From: SIG673 sp045638685
Lineage (GTDB): Bacteria; Bacillota; Clostridia; Oscillospirales; CAG-272
Length of the DNA stretch: 64,000 bases
Assembly (NCBI GenBank): GCA_045638685.1
Contig: JAZUBT010000014.1
Location: 3,858-67,857 of the forward strand
Direction: 5' to 3'
Position numbers and translations under genes: made by a program. Of this stretch, positions 50,113-59,120 are shown in pieces; the first letter of the stretch is position 1, and every line of letters begins with the position of its first letter. The notes below the pieces were generated by a model. That model was not told where the DNA came from. It saw nothing but the letters and a program-made list of their open reading frames with translations, and did no database searches.

Positions 50113-52146
50113 CTACCTTTTCTTCTTCGGCTTTGCCCAGCCCTTTTTTCTTTCAAACGGCTTCTTGGCTTCACTTACCTTAGGGCGACTGCTTCGTCCG
50201 TGTGTAAGAGCCTTCCTTTTCGTCTGCGCCTTTTCGCCCTCTGCTCTTTTTTCTTTAAATACGGCCGTTTTCTTTCCTGCGGCAGATTTTTTCATTTCTC
50301 CGCCGGCTCTTTTAGGCTGCCTTCCACGGTAACCGCTTTCAGCCTCCTTCGGTTTTACAAGGCTCTCGCCTCCGTATCCTATAAGGTCGGGGCGTCCGCA
50401 TTTTTCAAGCGCCTCGCGTACGAGGTCGGCGTTCTTTGGATTCCCTGACTGCAGTAGCGCTCTTTGGAGCTGTTTTTCGCGATAATCTGTCGCTACGTAA
50501 ACTCTTTTTCCGCTCAGCGGATTTATTCCAGTATAGTACATAACGGTTGAAGCGGTGCCGGGTGTCGGATAAAAATCCTGAACCTGCTCCGGCGTATAAC
50601 CCCATTTTTTAAGATAAAGAGCAAGCTCTACCGCTTCGTTCAAAGTGCTTCCGGGATGGCTGGACATAAGATACGGGACGATATACTGCTCCTTTCCCGC
50701 TTCCTTAGTAATCTTAAAGAATTTATCTTTAAATCTGTCATATACGTTTATCGCCGGCTTTCCCATCTCTGTAAGAACACCGTCGCAGCAGTGCTCCGGA
50801 GCTACCTTAAGCTGACCACTTACGTTGTCCCTTACAAGCTTACGGAAAAAAGAATCGTCCTTATCGTATATAAGATAATCATATCTTATTCCGGAACGGA
50901 TAAATACTTTTTTAACCTTCGGGAGCGCTTCAACGCTCTCTATAATTCTCTTAAATTCACTATGGTCGCAGATAAGATTTTTACACGGTGAGGGAGTAAG
51001 ACACTTTCTGCCCGCGCAAACTCCGTCCTTTAGCTGTTTTTCACAAGCAGGGCCTCTGAAATTTGCCGTCGGGCCTCCTATATCGTGTATATATCCCTTA
51101 AAGTCCTGCATTTCGGTTATAATTTTTGCCTCTCTTAAAACCGATTCCTCACTTCTCGCTCTTACAGAGCGCCCCTGATGGAATGCAAGAGCGCAGAAGT
51201 TACAAGCGCCAAAGCACCCTCTGTTATGGGTTACAGAGAACTTAACCTCCTCTACCCCCGGCACTCCCCCGTCCTTATCGTACATTGGGTGGGGGCGTCT
51301 GGAATACGGAAGCGCATATACGTAGTCAAGCTCGTTCTGCTCAAGCGGAGGCATAGGCGGATTCTGAACAAGCATTTTGCCGTCGTAGTATTCGATAACC
51401 GCTCTGCCTCTTACCGCGTCTGTTTCGTTATACTGAACCCTAAACGCATCTGAATAGAGCTTTTTGTCGGTTTTAAGGTCGTTAAAGTCGTATCCGCCGA
51501 CGGTATCAAAAAACACCTTGTCCTCTTTGTTGGCAAGATAGACCGTGCCTCGCACGTCTCTTATTTTTCTTATCGGCACACCTTTATCAAGAAGCGCGGC
51601 AACCTTACGCAGGATATTTTCGCCCATTCCGTATGTAAGCATATCCGCCTTTGAGTCAACGAGTATGCTTCTGCGCACCTTATCATCCCAATAGTCGTAA
51701 TGCGCAAAACGGCGAAGAGACGCTTCAAGTCCGCCGAGAATTACCGGAACGTCTCCGTAGGCCTCTCTTATTCTGTTTGTATAAACGATACATGCCCTAT
51801 CAGGACGAAGTCCCGTTTTGCCTCCCGGAGAGTAGTAATCGTAGTTTCTTCTTCGTTTCGCGGCGGTATAATGCGCAACCATTGAGTCGATATTTCCCGC
51901 CGTTACAAGAAAGGCAAGGCGCGGTCTTCCAAACTCCTTAAAGCTTTCCGCGGTTTTATAATCGGGCTGGGAAAGTATCGCTACCCTGTACCCTGCCGCC
52001 TCAAGCACTCTTGAAATTATGGACACGCCAAAGCTCGGATGGTCAACGTAAGCGTCTCCCGTTACGTAAACGAAATCCGCTTGCGCCCATCCTCTTTCCT
52101 GCATTTCCTTTTTACTTGTAGGAAGAAAATCGGTGTTCATATTCAT
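50113..52146 (-). CDS. YgiQ family radical SAM protein
   Basis: 677 residues. An N-terminal YgiQ-specific domain (FLPTSKKEMQERGW, GDAYVDHPSFG) is followed by the radical-SAM domain with cluster Cys in GCFGACNFCALAFHQG and DIGGPTANFRGPAC. It ends in a Lys/Arg-rich tail of about 80 residues, likely disordered and nucleic-acid-binding. Function of the family is unknown. Downstream of infB, with a hairpin between. Confidence 0.93.
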   Translation of the reverse strand: MNMNTDFLPTSKKEMQERGWAQADFVYVTGDAYVDHPSFGVSIISRVLEAAGYRVAILSQPDYKTAESFKEFGRPRLAFLVTAGNIDSMVAHYTAAKRRRNYDYYSPGGKTGLRPDRACIVYTNRIREAYGDVPVILGGLEASLRRFAHYDYWDDKVRRSILVDSKADMLTYGMGENILRKVAALLDKGVPIRKIRDVRGTVYLANKEDKVFFDTVGGYDFNDLKTDKKLYSDAFRVQYNETDAVRGRAVIEYYDGKMLVQNPPMPPLEQNELDYVYALPYSRRPHPMYDKDGGVPGVEEVKFSVTHNRGCFGACNFCALAFHQGRSVRARSEESVLREAKIITEMQDFKGYIHDIGGPTANFRGPACEKQLKDGVCAGRKCLTPSPCKNLICDHSEFKRIIESVEALPKVKKVFIRSGIRYDYLIYDKDDSFFRKLVRDNVSGQLKVAPEHCCDGVLTEMGKPAINVYDRFKDKFFKITKEAGKEQYIVPYLMSSHPGSTLNEAVELALYLKKWGYTPEQVQDFYPTPGTASTVMYYTGINPLSGKRVYVATDYREKQLQRALLQSGNPKNADLVREALEKCGRPDLIGYGGESLVKPKEAESGYRGRQPKRAGGEMKKSAAGKKTAVFKEKRAEGEKAQTKRKALTHGRSSRPKVSEAKKPFERKKGWAKPKKKR

Positions 52147-52255
52147 TACCTTTTCTTTTTTAGTTAAATGTACTCGGCGCTATTTAAAAAAGCTTAAGCT
52201 AAAGCGCCGCAGAATTCCCCTTTGTTTTAAATTAAAACGTATAACTAACAAAGAA

Positions 52256-52283
52256 GGTGTCAGCCCTTTATCGGGACAACACC
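52256..52283 (-). terminator. infB: infB terminator
   Basis: GGTGTTGTCCC and GGGCTGACACC arms with two mismatches, then TTCTTTGTT. The U-run is weak, so some read-through into ygiQ is possible. Confidence 0.65.
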
Positions 52284-52298
52284 TTTTTCGTTTAAAAA

Positions 52299-54944
52299 TT
52301 AGCGTTCAACCTCAACCATTTCAAAGAATTCGAGTATATCGCCTTCTCTTATATCGTTGAAGCGTTCTATTCCAACTCCGCACTCATAACCCTCGTTAAC
52401 CTCTTTAACGTCGTCCTTGAAGCGGCGGAGAGACGCAAGCTTATCCTCACAAAGAACAACGGAGTCGCGAAGAATTCTCATCTGGCAGTTTCTCGTAACC
52501 TTTCCGTCGGTTATATAGCATCCGGCTATAATTCCAACGCTCGGAACTCTTATCGCCTGTCTTACCTCTGCATGGCCGAGCAGACTTTCCTTGAAGGTAG
52601 GTGCAAGCATACCCTTCATTGCAGCGGTAATCTCCTCTATGCAGTCGTATATAATTCTGTAAGTTCTTATGTCAACCTTTTGCTTTTCTGCGGATTCAAG
52701 CGCCGTCTTATCGGGGCGAACGTTAAATCCTACTATTATCGCGTTAGACGCGGATGCGAGCATTACGTCGCTTTCTACTATTCCACCCGCGGCAGAGTGT
52801 ATAACGTTTACCTTTACCTCTTCGTTGGAGAGCTTAAGGAGAGACTGCTTTACGGCTTCCGCAGAGCCTATAACGTCTGCTTTAACAATGACGTTAAGAT
52901 CCTTTACGCTGCCGTCCATATTATCGAACAGCGCCTCAAGGTTAACCTTGGCGTTAGCCTTAAACTGCTCGTCGCGTATCTTTTCCTTACGCTGCTCGGC
53001 AAGTTCCCTTGCCATACGCTCGTTCTCAACGGCATTAAACTCGTCTCCTGCCGACGGAACCTCGCTGAGACCGTCTATCTCAACGGGAACGGACGGACCT
53101 GCGCTCTTTATGTGCTTCCCGTTGTCGTCCTTCATAGCCTTTACTCTACCGACTGCGGTTCCGGCTATAATCGTATCTCCAACCTTAAGAGTTCCGTTCT
53201 GAACAAGAACCGTCGCAACGGGGCCTCTGCCCTTATCAAGCTTAGCTTCAATAACGACACCCTTTGCTCTGCGGTTCGGATTTGCCTTCAAATCCTTAAA
53301 TTCCGCTATGAACAGTACGTTTTCAAGAAGCTCGCTGATACCTTTTCCGGTAAGCGCGGAAACCGGTGCGCATATAACGTCGCCTCCCCATTCCTCGGGA
53401 ACGAGCTCGTACTGAGTAAGGGCCTGCTTTACCGCGTCAGGGTTTGCCGCCGGCTTATCCATTTTATTTATTGCAACTATAATGTCAACGCCTGCCGCCT
53501 TAGCGTGGTTAATAGCCTCAACCGTCTGCGGCATTATTCCGTCGTCCGCAGCTACAACGAGTATCGCTATATCCGTTGACTTAGCACCTCTGGCTCTCAT
53601 AGAGGTAAACGCCTCGTGTCCGGGAGTGTCAAGGAAGGTAATATCCTTGCCGTCAACGCTTACTCTGTAAGCTCCGATATGCTGGGTAATTCCTCCTGCC
53701 TCGCCCTGCGTTACCTTGGTATGACGAATCGCGTCAAGAAGCGAGGTTTTACCGTGGTCAACGTGTCCCATTACGCAGACTACGGGCGCACGGGTGATGA
53801 GGGATTCCTCGGAATCCTCCTCCTCGTCAAACAGCTTTTCTTCTATCGTAACGACAACCTCTTTGGTTACCTTTGCTCCCATTTCGTCGGCTATAAGGTA
53901 AGCGGTATCGAAATCGATAGTCTGGTTAACGTTTGCCATAACTCCGAGCATAAAGAGCTTCTTAATAAGGTCGGATGCGCTTATCTTAAGTCTTACCGCA
54001 AGCTCTCCGACTGTAATTTCATCGGGAATGGATACGGAAACGGGAAGGCGTCTCGCCTTTTCCATCTGCTGCTTACGGAGCTTCTCAAGCTCAAGTCTTT
54101 CCTTATCCTTTTCCTTGTCGAACTTTCCGCCCTTCTTACGTCCGTCAACAACTCTTCCGCCTCTGGTATCGCCGTAATCCTTGCCCGCCTTACTTGCAAG
54201 GCTTTCAAGTCTTTCATCGTATTTGGAAAGATCAACCGAGCCTCCTCTGGTATCGAAAACTCTTGCCTTCTGCTTACCGTTAAATCCGCTACCGGCAGAA
54301 GTGCCGATTTCAACTCCACCCTGAAGCTTCGGACGCTGTCCCTGCTGAGCGTTTTGCTGGGGCTTTTGCGGTTTTTGCTGCTGAGGCTTCTGATTATTTT
54401 TAGCAACCTGCGTCGGGGGAGTAAATACCCTCTCCTTCTGCTGAGGCTTTTTATTCTGTCCATTATCCGCAGAGGGCTTTGCGGTCTCCTGCTTCTTCTC
54501 CGCTACTGCGGGAGCCTTTTCCGGAGCCTTTGTCTCCTGCTTTTTCTCCGCTGCTGCGGGAGCTTTTTCCGGAGTCTTTGTCTCCTGCTTTTTCTCCGCT
54601 GCTACGGGAGCTTTTTCCGGAGCCTTTGTCTCCTGCTTCTTCTCCGCTGCTGCGGGAGCCTTTTCCGGAGTCTTTTCCTCTGCGGCAGCCTCCACTTTGA
54701 CCTTAAACTCCTCTATTACAGACTCGCCTTTAAGGTAACTGTCAATGCTGATACCTGCAGTATAACGCTCTTTGATGCTTTCGAAAAGCTTATTGAACGC
54801 CTCGGCATTATCCACGGTTATGCTCGAAGTCGTTTTGAAATCGGCGTAGCCGAGCTCTGTAAACTTTTCTATAAGCTCCTTTGAGCTTTTCATTTTGAGT
54901 TCCTTGGCAAGACTGCTTAATTTTATGCTTTGTTTTTCTGCCAT
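52299..54944 (-). CDS. infB: Translation initiation factor IF-2
   Basis: 881 residues from the ATG at 54944, which has GGAGGTG upstream; a GTG three codons earlier overlaps that site. The N-terminal IF2-N motif (IKLSSLAKELKMKSSKELIE) is followed by a low-complexity Ala/Lys/Glu/Gln linker with four 16-residue repeats. A second IF2-N domain is at about 310-365, the G domain opens with GHVDHGKTSLLDAI, then NKMD, and domains II to IV follow. Guides initiator tRNA to the ribosome. Last gene of rimP-nusA-rnpM-ylxQ-infB. Confidence 0.97.
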   Translation of the reverse strand: MAEKQSIKLSSLAKELKMKSSKELIEKFTELGYADFKTTSSITVDNAEAFNKLFESIKERYTAGISIDSYLKGESVIEEFKVKVEAAAEEKTPEKAPAAAEKKQETKAPEKAPVAAEKKQETKTPEKAPAAAEKKQETKAPEKAPAVAEKKQETAKPSADNGQNKKPQQKERVFTPPTQVAKNNQKPQQQKPQKPQQNAQQGQRPKLQGGVEIGTSAGSGFNGKQKARVFDTRGGSVDLSKYDERLESLASKAGKDYGDTRGGRVVDGRKKGGKFDKEKDKERLELEKLRKQQMEKARRLPVSVSIPDEITVGELAVRLKISASDLIKKLFMLGVMANVNQTIDFDTAYLIADEMGAKVTKEVVVTIEEKLFDEEEDSEESLITRAPVVCVMGHVDHGKTSLLDAIRHTKVTQGEAGGITQHIGAYRVSVDGKDITFLDTPGHEAFTSMRARGAKSTDIAILVVAADDGIMPQTVEAINHAKAAGVDIIVAINKMDKPAANPDAVKQALTQYELVPEEWGGDVICAPVSALTGKGISELLENVLFIAEFKDLKANPNRRAKGVVIEAKLDKGRGPVATVLVQNGTLKVGDTIIAGTAVGRVKAMKDDNGKHIKSAGPSVPVEIDGLSEVPSAGDEFNAVENERMARELAEQRKEKIRDEQFKANAKVNLEALFDNMDGSVKDLNVIVKADVIGSAEAVKQSLLKLSNEEVKVNVIHSAAGGIVESDVMLASASNAIIVGFNVRPDKTALESAEKQKVDIRTYRIIYDCIEEITAAMKGMLAPTFKESLLGHAEVRQAIRVPSVGIIAGCYITDGKVTRNCQMRILRDSVVLCEDKLASLRRFKDDVKEVNEGYECGVGIERFNDIREGDILEFFEMVEVER
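54477..54668 (-). repeat. infB: Four 48-bp tandem repeats inside infB
   Basis: Encode PEKAPAAAEKKQETKA and three near copies, in frame, in the flexible linker of IF-2. Strong nucleotide conservation suggests recent expansion. Confidence 0.9.
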
Positions 54945-54988
54945 TACTTGCACCTCCTGCGAACGCCTCGCGCTCGCCTTCTCGTTAG

Positions 54989-55324
54989 TTACTTTGTGTC
55001 CTCTGATAATCTGTCCGTCATCGCCTTACAAAATCCCGCGTCGGTTATTCCTATAACCGAAACAAGGCTGTCGCTTCCGATAATTCTCGCAAGCTCATTT
55101 TTATCAACCCAAAGCTTGTAAACCGGAATTCTGTAAAATGACGAGGTATTGCCTATCCTCTTAATGGTGTTTTGCGAGGCGTCTGCGCTGCAAAGCAGAA
55201 GCTTTACGCCGTTTTTTTCTTTTTTACGTATGCTATCAACCACACGCTCGGTTCCGCTGAGAACCTTGCCGGCCTTTTTCGCTATACCTATAAGGGATAT
55301 TACTTTAGTTTCGTTTTCCGTCAT
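54989..55324 (-). CDS. ylxQ: L7Ae-family ribosomal protein YlxQ
   Basis: 111 residues. GIAKKAGKVLSGTERV and LLLCSADASQNT are L7Ae kink-turn-binding family motifs. Likely RNA-binding, with no catalysis known. It overlaps rnpM by 4 bp (ATGA), so translation is coupled. Extended C-terminal tail relative to B. subtilis. Confidence 0.92.
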   Translation of the reverse strand: MTENETKVISLIGIAKKAGKVLSGTERVVDSIRKKEKNGVKLLLCSADASQNTIKRIGNTSSFYRIPVYKLWVDKNELARIIGSDSLVSVIGITDAGFCKAMTDRLSEDTK

Positions 55325-55599
55325 ATCTTTTCTTCGGAAAGCTCTTTTTCAAGTCTTTCGTATATTTCCTCCGGAATCTGTACGTTAAGACCTCCCTCAA
55401 GACGCTTACTCTTTCTTGCCTTTTTAAAGCAGGAAAGACTGTGGCAGATATATGCTCCTCTGCCAGACTTCTTTCCGGTAACGTCAAGCATAACGTCGCC
55501 CTCGGGAGTTCTTACTACTCTTATCAGCTGCTTTTTTTCCTTGGCTTCACCGCACCCGACACAGTGTCTTTCCGGTATTTTTCTCTTTTTTGCTTCCAC
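55321..55599 (-). CDS. rnpM: RNase P modulator RnpM (YlxR, DUF448)
   Basis: 92 residues. RHCVGCGEAKEKKQLIRVVR and GRGAYIC with a conserved second pair of Cys are the YlxR hallmark. YlxR has recently been described as RnpM, a protein that binds RNase P RNA and lowers its activity in Bacillus. It sits 10 bp after nusA and overlaps ylxQ. The RNase P RNA gene is in this same window. Confidence 0.94.
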   Translation of the reverse strand: MEAKKRKIPERHCVGCGEAKEKKQLIRVVRTPEGDVMLDVTGKKSGRGAYICHSLSCFKKARKSKRLEGGLNVQIPEEIYERLEKELSEEKI

Positions 55600-55609
55600 T
55601 TTTTTAACC

Positions 55610-56638
55610 TCAGTCAGCGGTCTTTATATCAATTTTCATTCCGGTAAGTCTTGCCGCAAGACGCGCGTTCTGTCCTTCCTTACCTATCGCAAGCGAAAGC
55701 TGGTCGGCAGCAACGTACGCTCTGCAGGAATGCTCGCCGTCAACAACCACGCTATCTACCGTCGCGGGAGAAAGCGCCGCCTTTACGTATTCCTCCATAT
55801 CGTCGCTGTAACGGATTATATCAATCTTTTCTCCGCTGAGCTCGTCGGTTATCGCCTGCTTACGCTGGTTCTGCTGACCGACACAGGTTCCTATCGGATC
55901 TACGTCTCCGTCGCGGCTCATTACCGATATCTTCGTTCTGGATCCTGCTTCTCTTGCTATGTTCTTAATTATTACCGTTCCGTCGGCTATTTCAGGAATG
56001 TTAAGCTCGAAAAGTCTCTTTACAAGTCCCGCATGGGTTCTTGAAAGCGTTACGAAGGGGCCGCGGCTTTCCTTTTTGACCTCTATAACATATACCTTTA
56101 CGTGGTCTCCGGGCTCAAAGGTTTCTCCGGGGATCTGCTCGGACTGTAAAAGGGTTGCGTATCCGTTACCCATATTAAGTCTTACGCTTCCCGTTTCGGG
56201 ATCTACCTTATCAACTACTGCGGTTACTATTTCTTCCTTCTTTTCCTCGTATTCCTTGATCATCATTCCGCGCTCAGCTTCTCTTATAGCCTGAACTATA
56301 ACCTGCTTTCCGGTTATCGCGCTGAGTCTTCTGAACTCGTCGGGCTTAAGCTCTATCTCAACGACACCGCCGAGAACGTTTCTTCTCGATCTGCTTTTAG
56401 CGTCAACAAGCGAAATCTGAGTATCGGGATCGGTAACCTCCTCGACTACGTCAAGTCTCTTGAATACCTTAAAATCGTATTTATCCTCGTTTATGTGTAC
56501 TCTTACGTTGGTGTTTCCGCCCATCTCACGGCGATACGCGCTTACAAGCGCCGCCTCGAGCTTTTCGAACATATAAGCCTTCGGGATTCCCTTTTCGCTC
56601 TCAAGCATATCGAGAGCCTGAAACAATGCCTTATTCAT
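55610..56638 (-). CDS. nusA: Transcription termination/antitermination factor NusA
   Basis: 342 residues: N-terminal RNAP-binding domain (ALDMLESEKGIPKAYMFE), S1 domain (about 135-200), KH1 and KH2 (GTCVGQQNQRKQAITDEL, where the usual GACVG/RG motif reads GTCVGQ; IAIGKEGQNARLAARLTG). It lacks the acidic C-terminal repeats of proteobacteria, normal for Firmicutes. It follows rimP by about 31 bp. Confidence 0.97.
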   Translation of the reverse strand: MNKALFQALDMLESEKGIPKAYMFEKLEAALVSAYRREMGGNTNVRVHINEDKYDFKVFKRLDVVEEVTDPDTQISLVDAKSRSRRNVLGGVVEIELKPDEFRRLSAITGKQVIVQAIREAERGMMIKEYEEKKEEIVTAVVDKVDPETGSVRLNMGNGYATLLQSEQIPGETFEPGDHVKVYVIEVKKESRGPFVTLSRTHAGLVKRLFELNIPEIADGTVIIKNIAREAGSRTKISVMSRDGDVDPIGTCVGQQNQRKQAITDELSGEKIDIIRYSDDMEEYVKAALSPATVDSVVVDGEHSCRAYVAADQLSLAIGKEGQNARLAARLTGMKIDIKTAD

Positions 56639-56669
56639 TTCTTTTTCTTTTATCCTCCAAGTTTATTAT

Positions 56670-57143
56670 TTACATTTCAAAGTGTACGTTTGCTTTCGCT
56701 ATCTGCTTTCTGCTGACCGAAAGCTTTTCGCCGTTTTTCTCGGTAACCGTTACCGTATCGGTTTCGGCGTCGTAACCGTCAAGCGTTCCGATAACGCTCT
56801 TTTTTCCGTTAACCGCCGCAAAAAACTTCGCCTCTATAACCTCGCCCTTGCATTTTTCGAAATGCGCCGCCGTTCTTATCGCTCTTTCAAGTCCCGGCGA
56901 GGAGACGTCAAGATAATAAAAGCTGTCTATCGGATCGGCCTCGTCGATTATAGGCTCTATCGCTCTGTGAACCTTCTCGCAGTCGTCGATATTTATACCG
57001 CTATCGCTGTCAATGGTAATTTCAAGATGCAGCTCGGTTCCTACCTTGGAATACTCAACGTCGTATATCTCGTACCCAAGCTCTTTTACCGTAGGCTCTA
57101 TAAGCTCCCACACGGTTTCGGCTGTGTTTTTCTTCTGCGCCAT
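56670..57143 (-). CDS. rimP: Ribosome maturation factor RimP
   Basis: 157 residues from the ATG at 57143; the frame is open 13 codons upstream but only to a TTG. LGYEIYDVEYSK and YYLDVSSPGLERAI are family blocks. Assists 30S assembly. First gene of the operon, with a promoter at 57242-57270. AAAGAGTAGG/CCTGCTCTTT in the leader (about 57188-57220) forms a hairpin with a short U-run that may attenuate. Confidence 0.95.
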   Translation of the reverse strand: MAQKKNTAETVWELIEPTVKELGYEIYDVEYSKVGTELHLEITIDSDSGINIDDCEKVHRAIEPIIDEADPIDSFYYLDVSSPGLERAIRTAAHFEKCKGEVIEAKFFAAVNGKKSVIGTLDGYDAETDTVTVTEKNGEKLSVSRKQIAKANVHFEM

Positions 57144-57241
57144 ATTTGTAACGTTCCTTTCGATTTTTTCTTTAGCTGACAAATAGAAAAGAGCAGGTTT
57201 TATCTTATCCTACTCTTTCTATACTATTTGATTGTACTTAT

Positions 57242-57270
57242 ATTATATCATATAAATTTATAAAATGCAA
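57242..57270 (-). promoter_or_regulatory. rimP: rimP-infB operon promoter
   Basis: Minus strand TTGCAT (57270-57265), 17 bp, TATAAT (57247-57242). Confidence 0.8.
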
Positions 57271-57354
57271 TAGTGTTTTAAAAATCCGTTCATTTTCTGT
57301 AAAATGCACAATAATAAAACATTATTAGATTTATATTTAGATATTATTAACAAC

Positions 57355-57455
57355 CCTCCAACAGGCGATACCGGCCTTAGCGACGCTTGGTGTGTAAGCT
57401 CTTACGTCCCGTCGCCACCGGGTGCTATCCTGCCGTCGCCGGTTGCACGCAGGTG
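57355..57455. repeat. GC-rich islet with internal direct repeats
   Basis: About 100 bp of clearly higher GC than the AT-rich DNA on its far side. On the minus strand TAGCACC occurs twice and GGCGACGG twice in the same order, with GTAAGAGCTTAC nearby. It directly follows the zinc-ribbon gene stop. A dispersed repeat is possible. Confidence 0.5.
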
Positions 57456-57917
57456 CTACCTACCCTCTATCTCGCGAAGCTCGTCAAGCTCGTCGTCGGA
57501 AATATCCGAGTCGTATTCGGTATAATCAGCGCTTATATCGGTTGCTCTTCCGCAGAAGGGGCAGAACGCGACCTTATCGGAGATAAACTTACCGCATTTC
57601 GGACAGATAACCTTTCCGCTTACAACTCTGTGCTGCCTTTCAAGATCGCTTAAAATCTCCTCTTTAGCATTTATTCTTGCAGAAATTCTCGCTATCTCGT
57701 CCTCTGACAGCCTACCGCTCTCCTTACCGGTAAGCTCAGCCTGTACGTTTCTGCCGAGCGATGCGTAAAGCGCGTTAAGCTCATTTCTCTGAGCGGTTAT
57801 ACGGTAATGAAGCTTGGTCGCGTCCATCGCCGTTACAACGGTTTCCTTTATATTTTCCGCGGTATCCTCACAAAAATCCTTGCCGTAAAGAAGCGCCTGC
57901 TTTATCTTATCTATCAT
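57456..57917 (-). CDS. Zinc-ribbon coiled-coil protein of unknown function
   Basis: 153 residues. The N-terminal half is a helical, coiled-coil-like segment (about 35-95, RNELNALYASLGRNVQAEL). It is followed by a Cys4 zinc ribbon CPKCGKFISDKVAFCPFCG and a very acidic tail. No signal peptide or membrane segment. It sits 22 bp after the foldase-like gene and is probably the last gene of pth-mfd-foldase. I do not recognise a named family. Confidence 0.85.
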   Translation of the reverse strand: MIDKIKQALLYGKDFCEDTAENIKETVVTAMDATKLHYRITAQRNELNALYASLGRNVQAELTGKESGRLSEDEIARISARINAKEEILSDLERQHRVVSGKVICPKCGKFISDKVAFCPFCGRATDISADYTEYDSDISDDELDELREIEGR

Positions 57918-57939
57918 TTTACGTTTCTCCCTCCGCTTT

Positions 57940-59049
57940 TTAAATGTTGGTGTTAGATAATTTAATAAACGTTTTTATATCAAATCTGCTAAGAACGTCC
58001 TCGTTTGTTTTAACCTCGATAGCGGCGTAGTAGCTATTCATTTTTCCGGTTACTACGTAGCCCTCAAAGCCTTTCATAAGGTTAAACTCCTGCTCCGTCA
58101 GCTTCGAGTAGTCCTTAAGCTCGTAGCGCTTAATTATAAAAAGCACGCCCTCCTCGGTAAACTCGGTGGTGCTTCCAATCTCGGTTTCTGAAATTTTCTT
58201 AATAAATCCGGTACCGTAGTTTTTATAATCGTTTGCCGAAAGAAATACTCCGTCGGGGTAGTTTTCGTATTTTGCCAGAACCTCCTCGGAATATTCCTGC
58301 CTGAGCGCTCTGAAATCAACCGTCGAAAGCTTACCTTTAAGCTCCGCAATCTTCGCGTCCTTAGCTACCTTTTCCGCTTCGGTAAGCGGCTCGGTTATAT
58401 AATTACCGTTTGTATCTGTGTAGTACGTATCGTTCTCGTCCTTTTTCAGCTTAACGTCGGTATAAATATATATCCACTCCGCGCAGTAATAGTTTTCGGT
58501 GTAGTACTTTTCTCTGTCCTCGTCGTTTACCGCGAAAACTCCGCCCGCTTCAAAAAGCGCAGCCTTTACCTTGTCCACCTTCATCTCGGCGAAATATATG
58601 GTTTCAAGCGTTTTTGCGTTAAGTCCGTAATCCGAAAGATAGGTGTTAAGCTCCGATTTTGAGCCGTATGCCGTATTAAGACCTTTAATATACTCTCTTA
58701 TTGCCTTTTTGTCGTCTGCGGTAAAGGAAAGACCGTAGTCGTCAAACAGCTTCATCGAAATAAGCACTTCTCTAGCATAGCGATTAATATAATCGGTTAT
58801 ATACTTTTCATAGGTAATTCCGTCAGCCGTCTTGCTTTTCCAGAACTGCTCGGTATCCTTTGAATTATTGAATTCGCTTAAAAAGACGGTTTTATACCTC
58901 GCCATCCAGTAGGAATACATCGCCTCGGTTATTTTATAACCGTCAAGCTGCATTACGGTATCCCCTTTTATCACTCCGCATCCGCTAAGCACCGATAACA
59001 CCGATATAAGCGCAAGTATAAGACACAGAAGCCTTGTTTTTAACTTCAT
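57940..59049 (-). CDS. Lipoprotein foldase-like protein (SurA/PrsA N-terminal type)
   Basis: 369 residues. Lipobox LSGC (Cys24) follows a strong signal peptide. Residues about 30-190 resemble the SurA_N chaperone domain (ITEAMYSYWMARYKTVFLSEF, YINRYAREVLISMKLFDDYG). A central Lys-rich segment and the region around GTGFIKKISETEIGSTTEF resemble a reduced PpiC-like domain, but catalytic residues are not clear. Probably folds exported proteins at the membrane surface. The order pth-mfd-prsA-like is common in Firmicutes. Confidence 0.82.
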   Translation of the reverse strand: MKLKTRLLCLILALISVLSVLSGCGVIKGDTVMQLDGYKITEAMYSYWMARYKTVFLSEFNNSKDTEQFWKSKTADGITYEKYITDYINRYAREVLISMKLFDDYGLSFTADDKKAIREYIKGLNTAYGSKSELNTYLSDYGLNAKTLETIYFAEMKVDKVKAALFEAGGVFAVNDEDREKYYTENYYCAEWIYIYTDVKLKKDENDTYYTDTNGNYITEPLTEAEKVAKDAKIAELKGKLSTVDFRALRQEYSEEVLAKYENYPDGVFLSANDYKNYGTGFIKKISETEIGSTTEFTEEGVLFIIKRYELKDYSKLTEQEFNLMKGFEGYVVTGKMNSYYAAIEVKTNEDVLSRFDIKTFIKLSNTNI

Positions 59050-59120
59050 TTAACTTAAAATCCTTTCATTTAAGGTAACGTAAGCCTTTTTCTTATTATA
59101 TCAATTATTTTTCCGCTTGT

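Noticed and set aside
53616..54884. Plus-strand frame of 422 codons opposite infB
   Set aside because: Antisense to infB; its Leu/Arg repeats are the complement of the IF-2 repeats.
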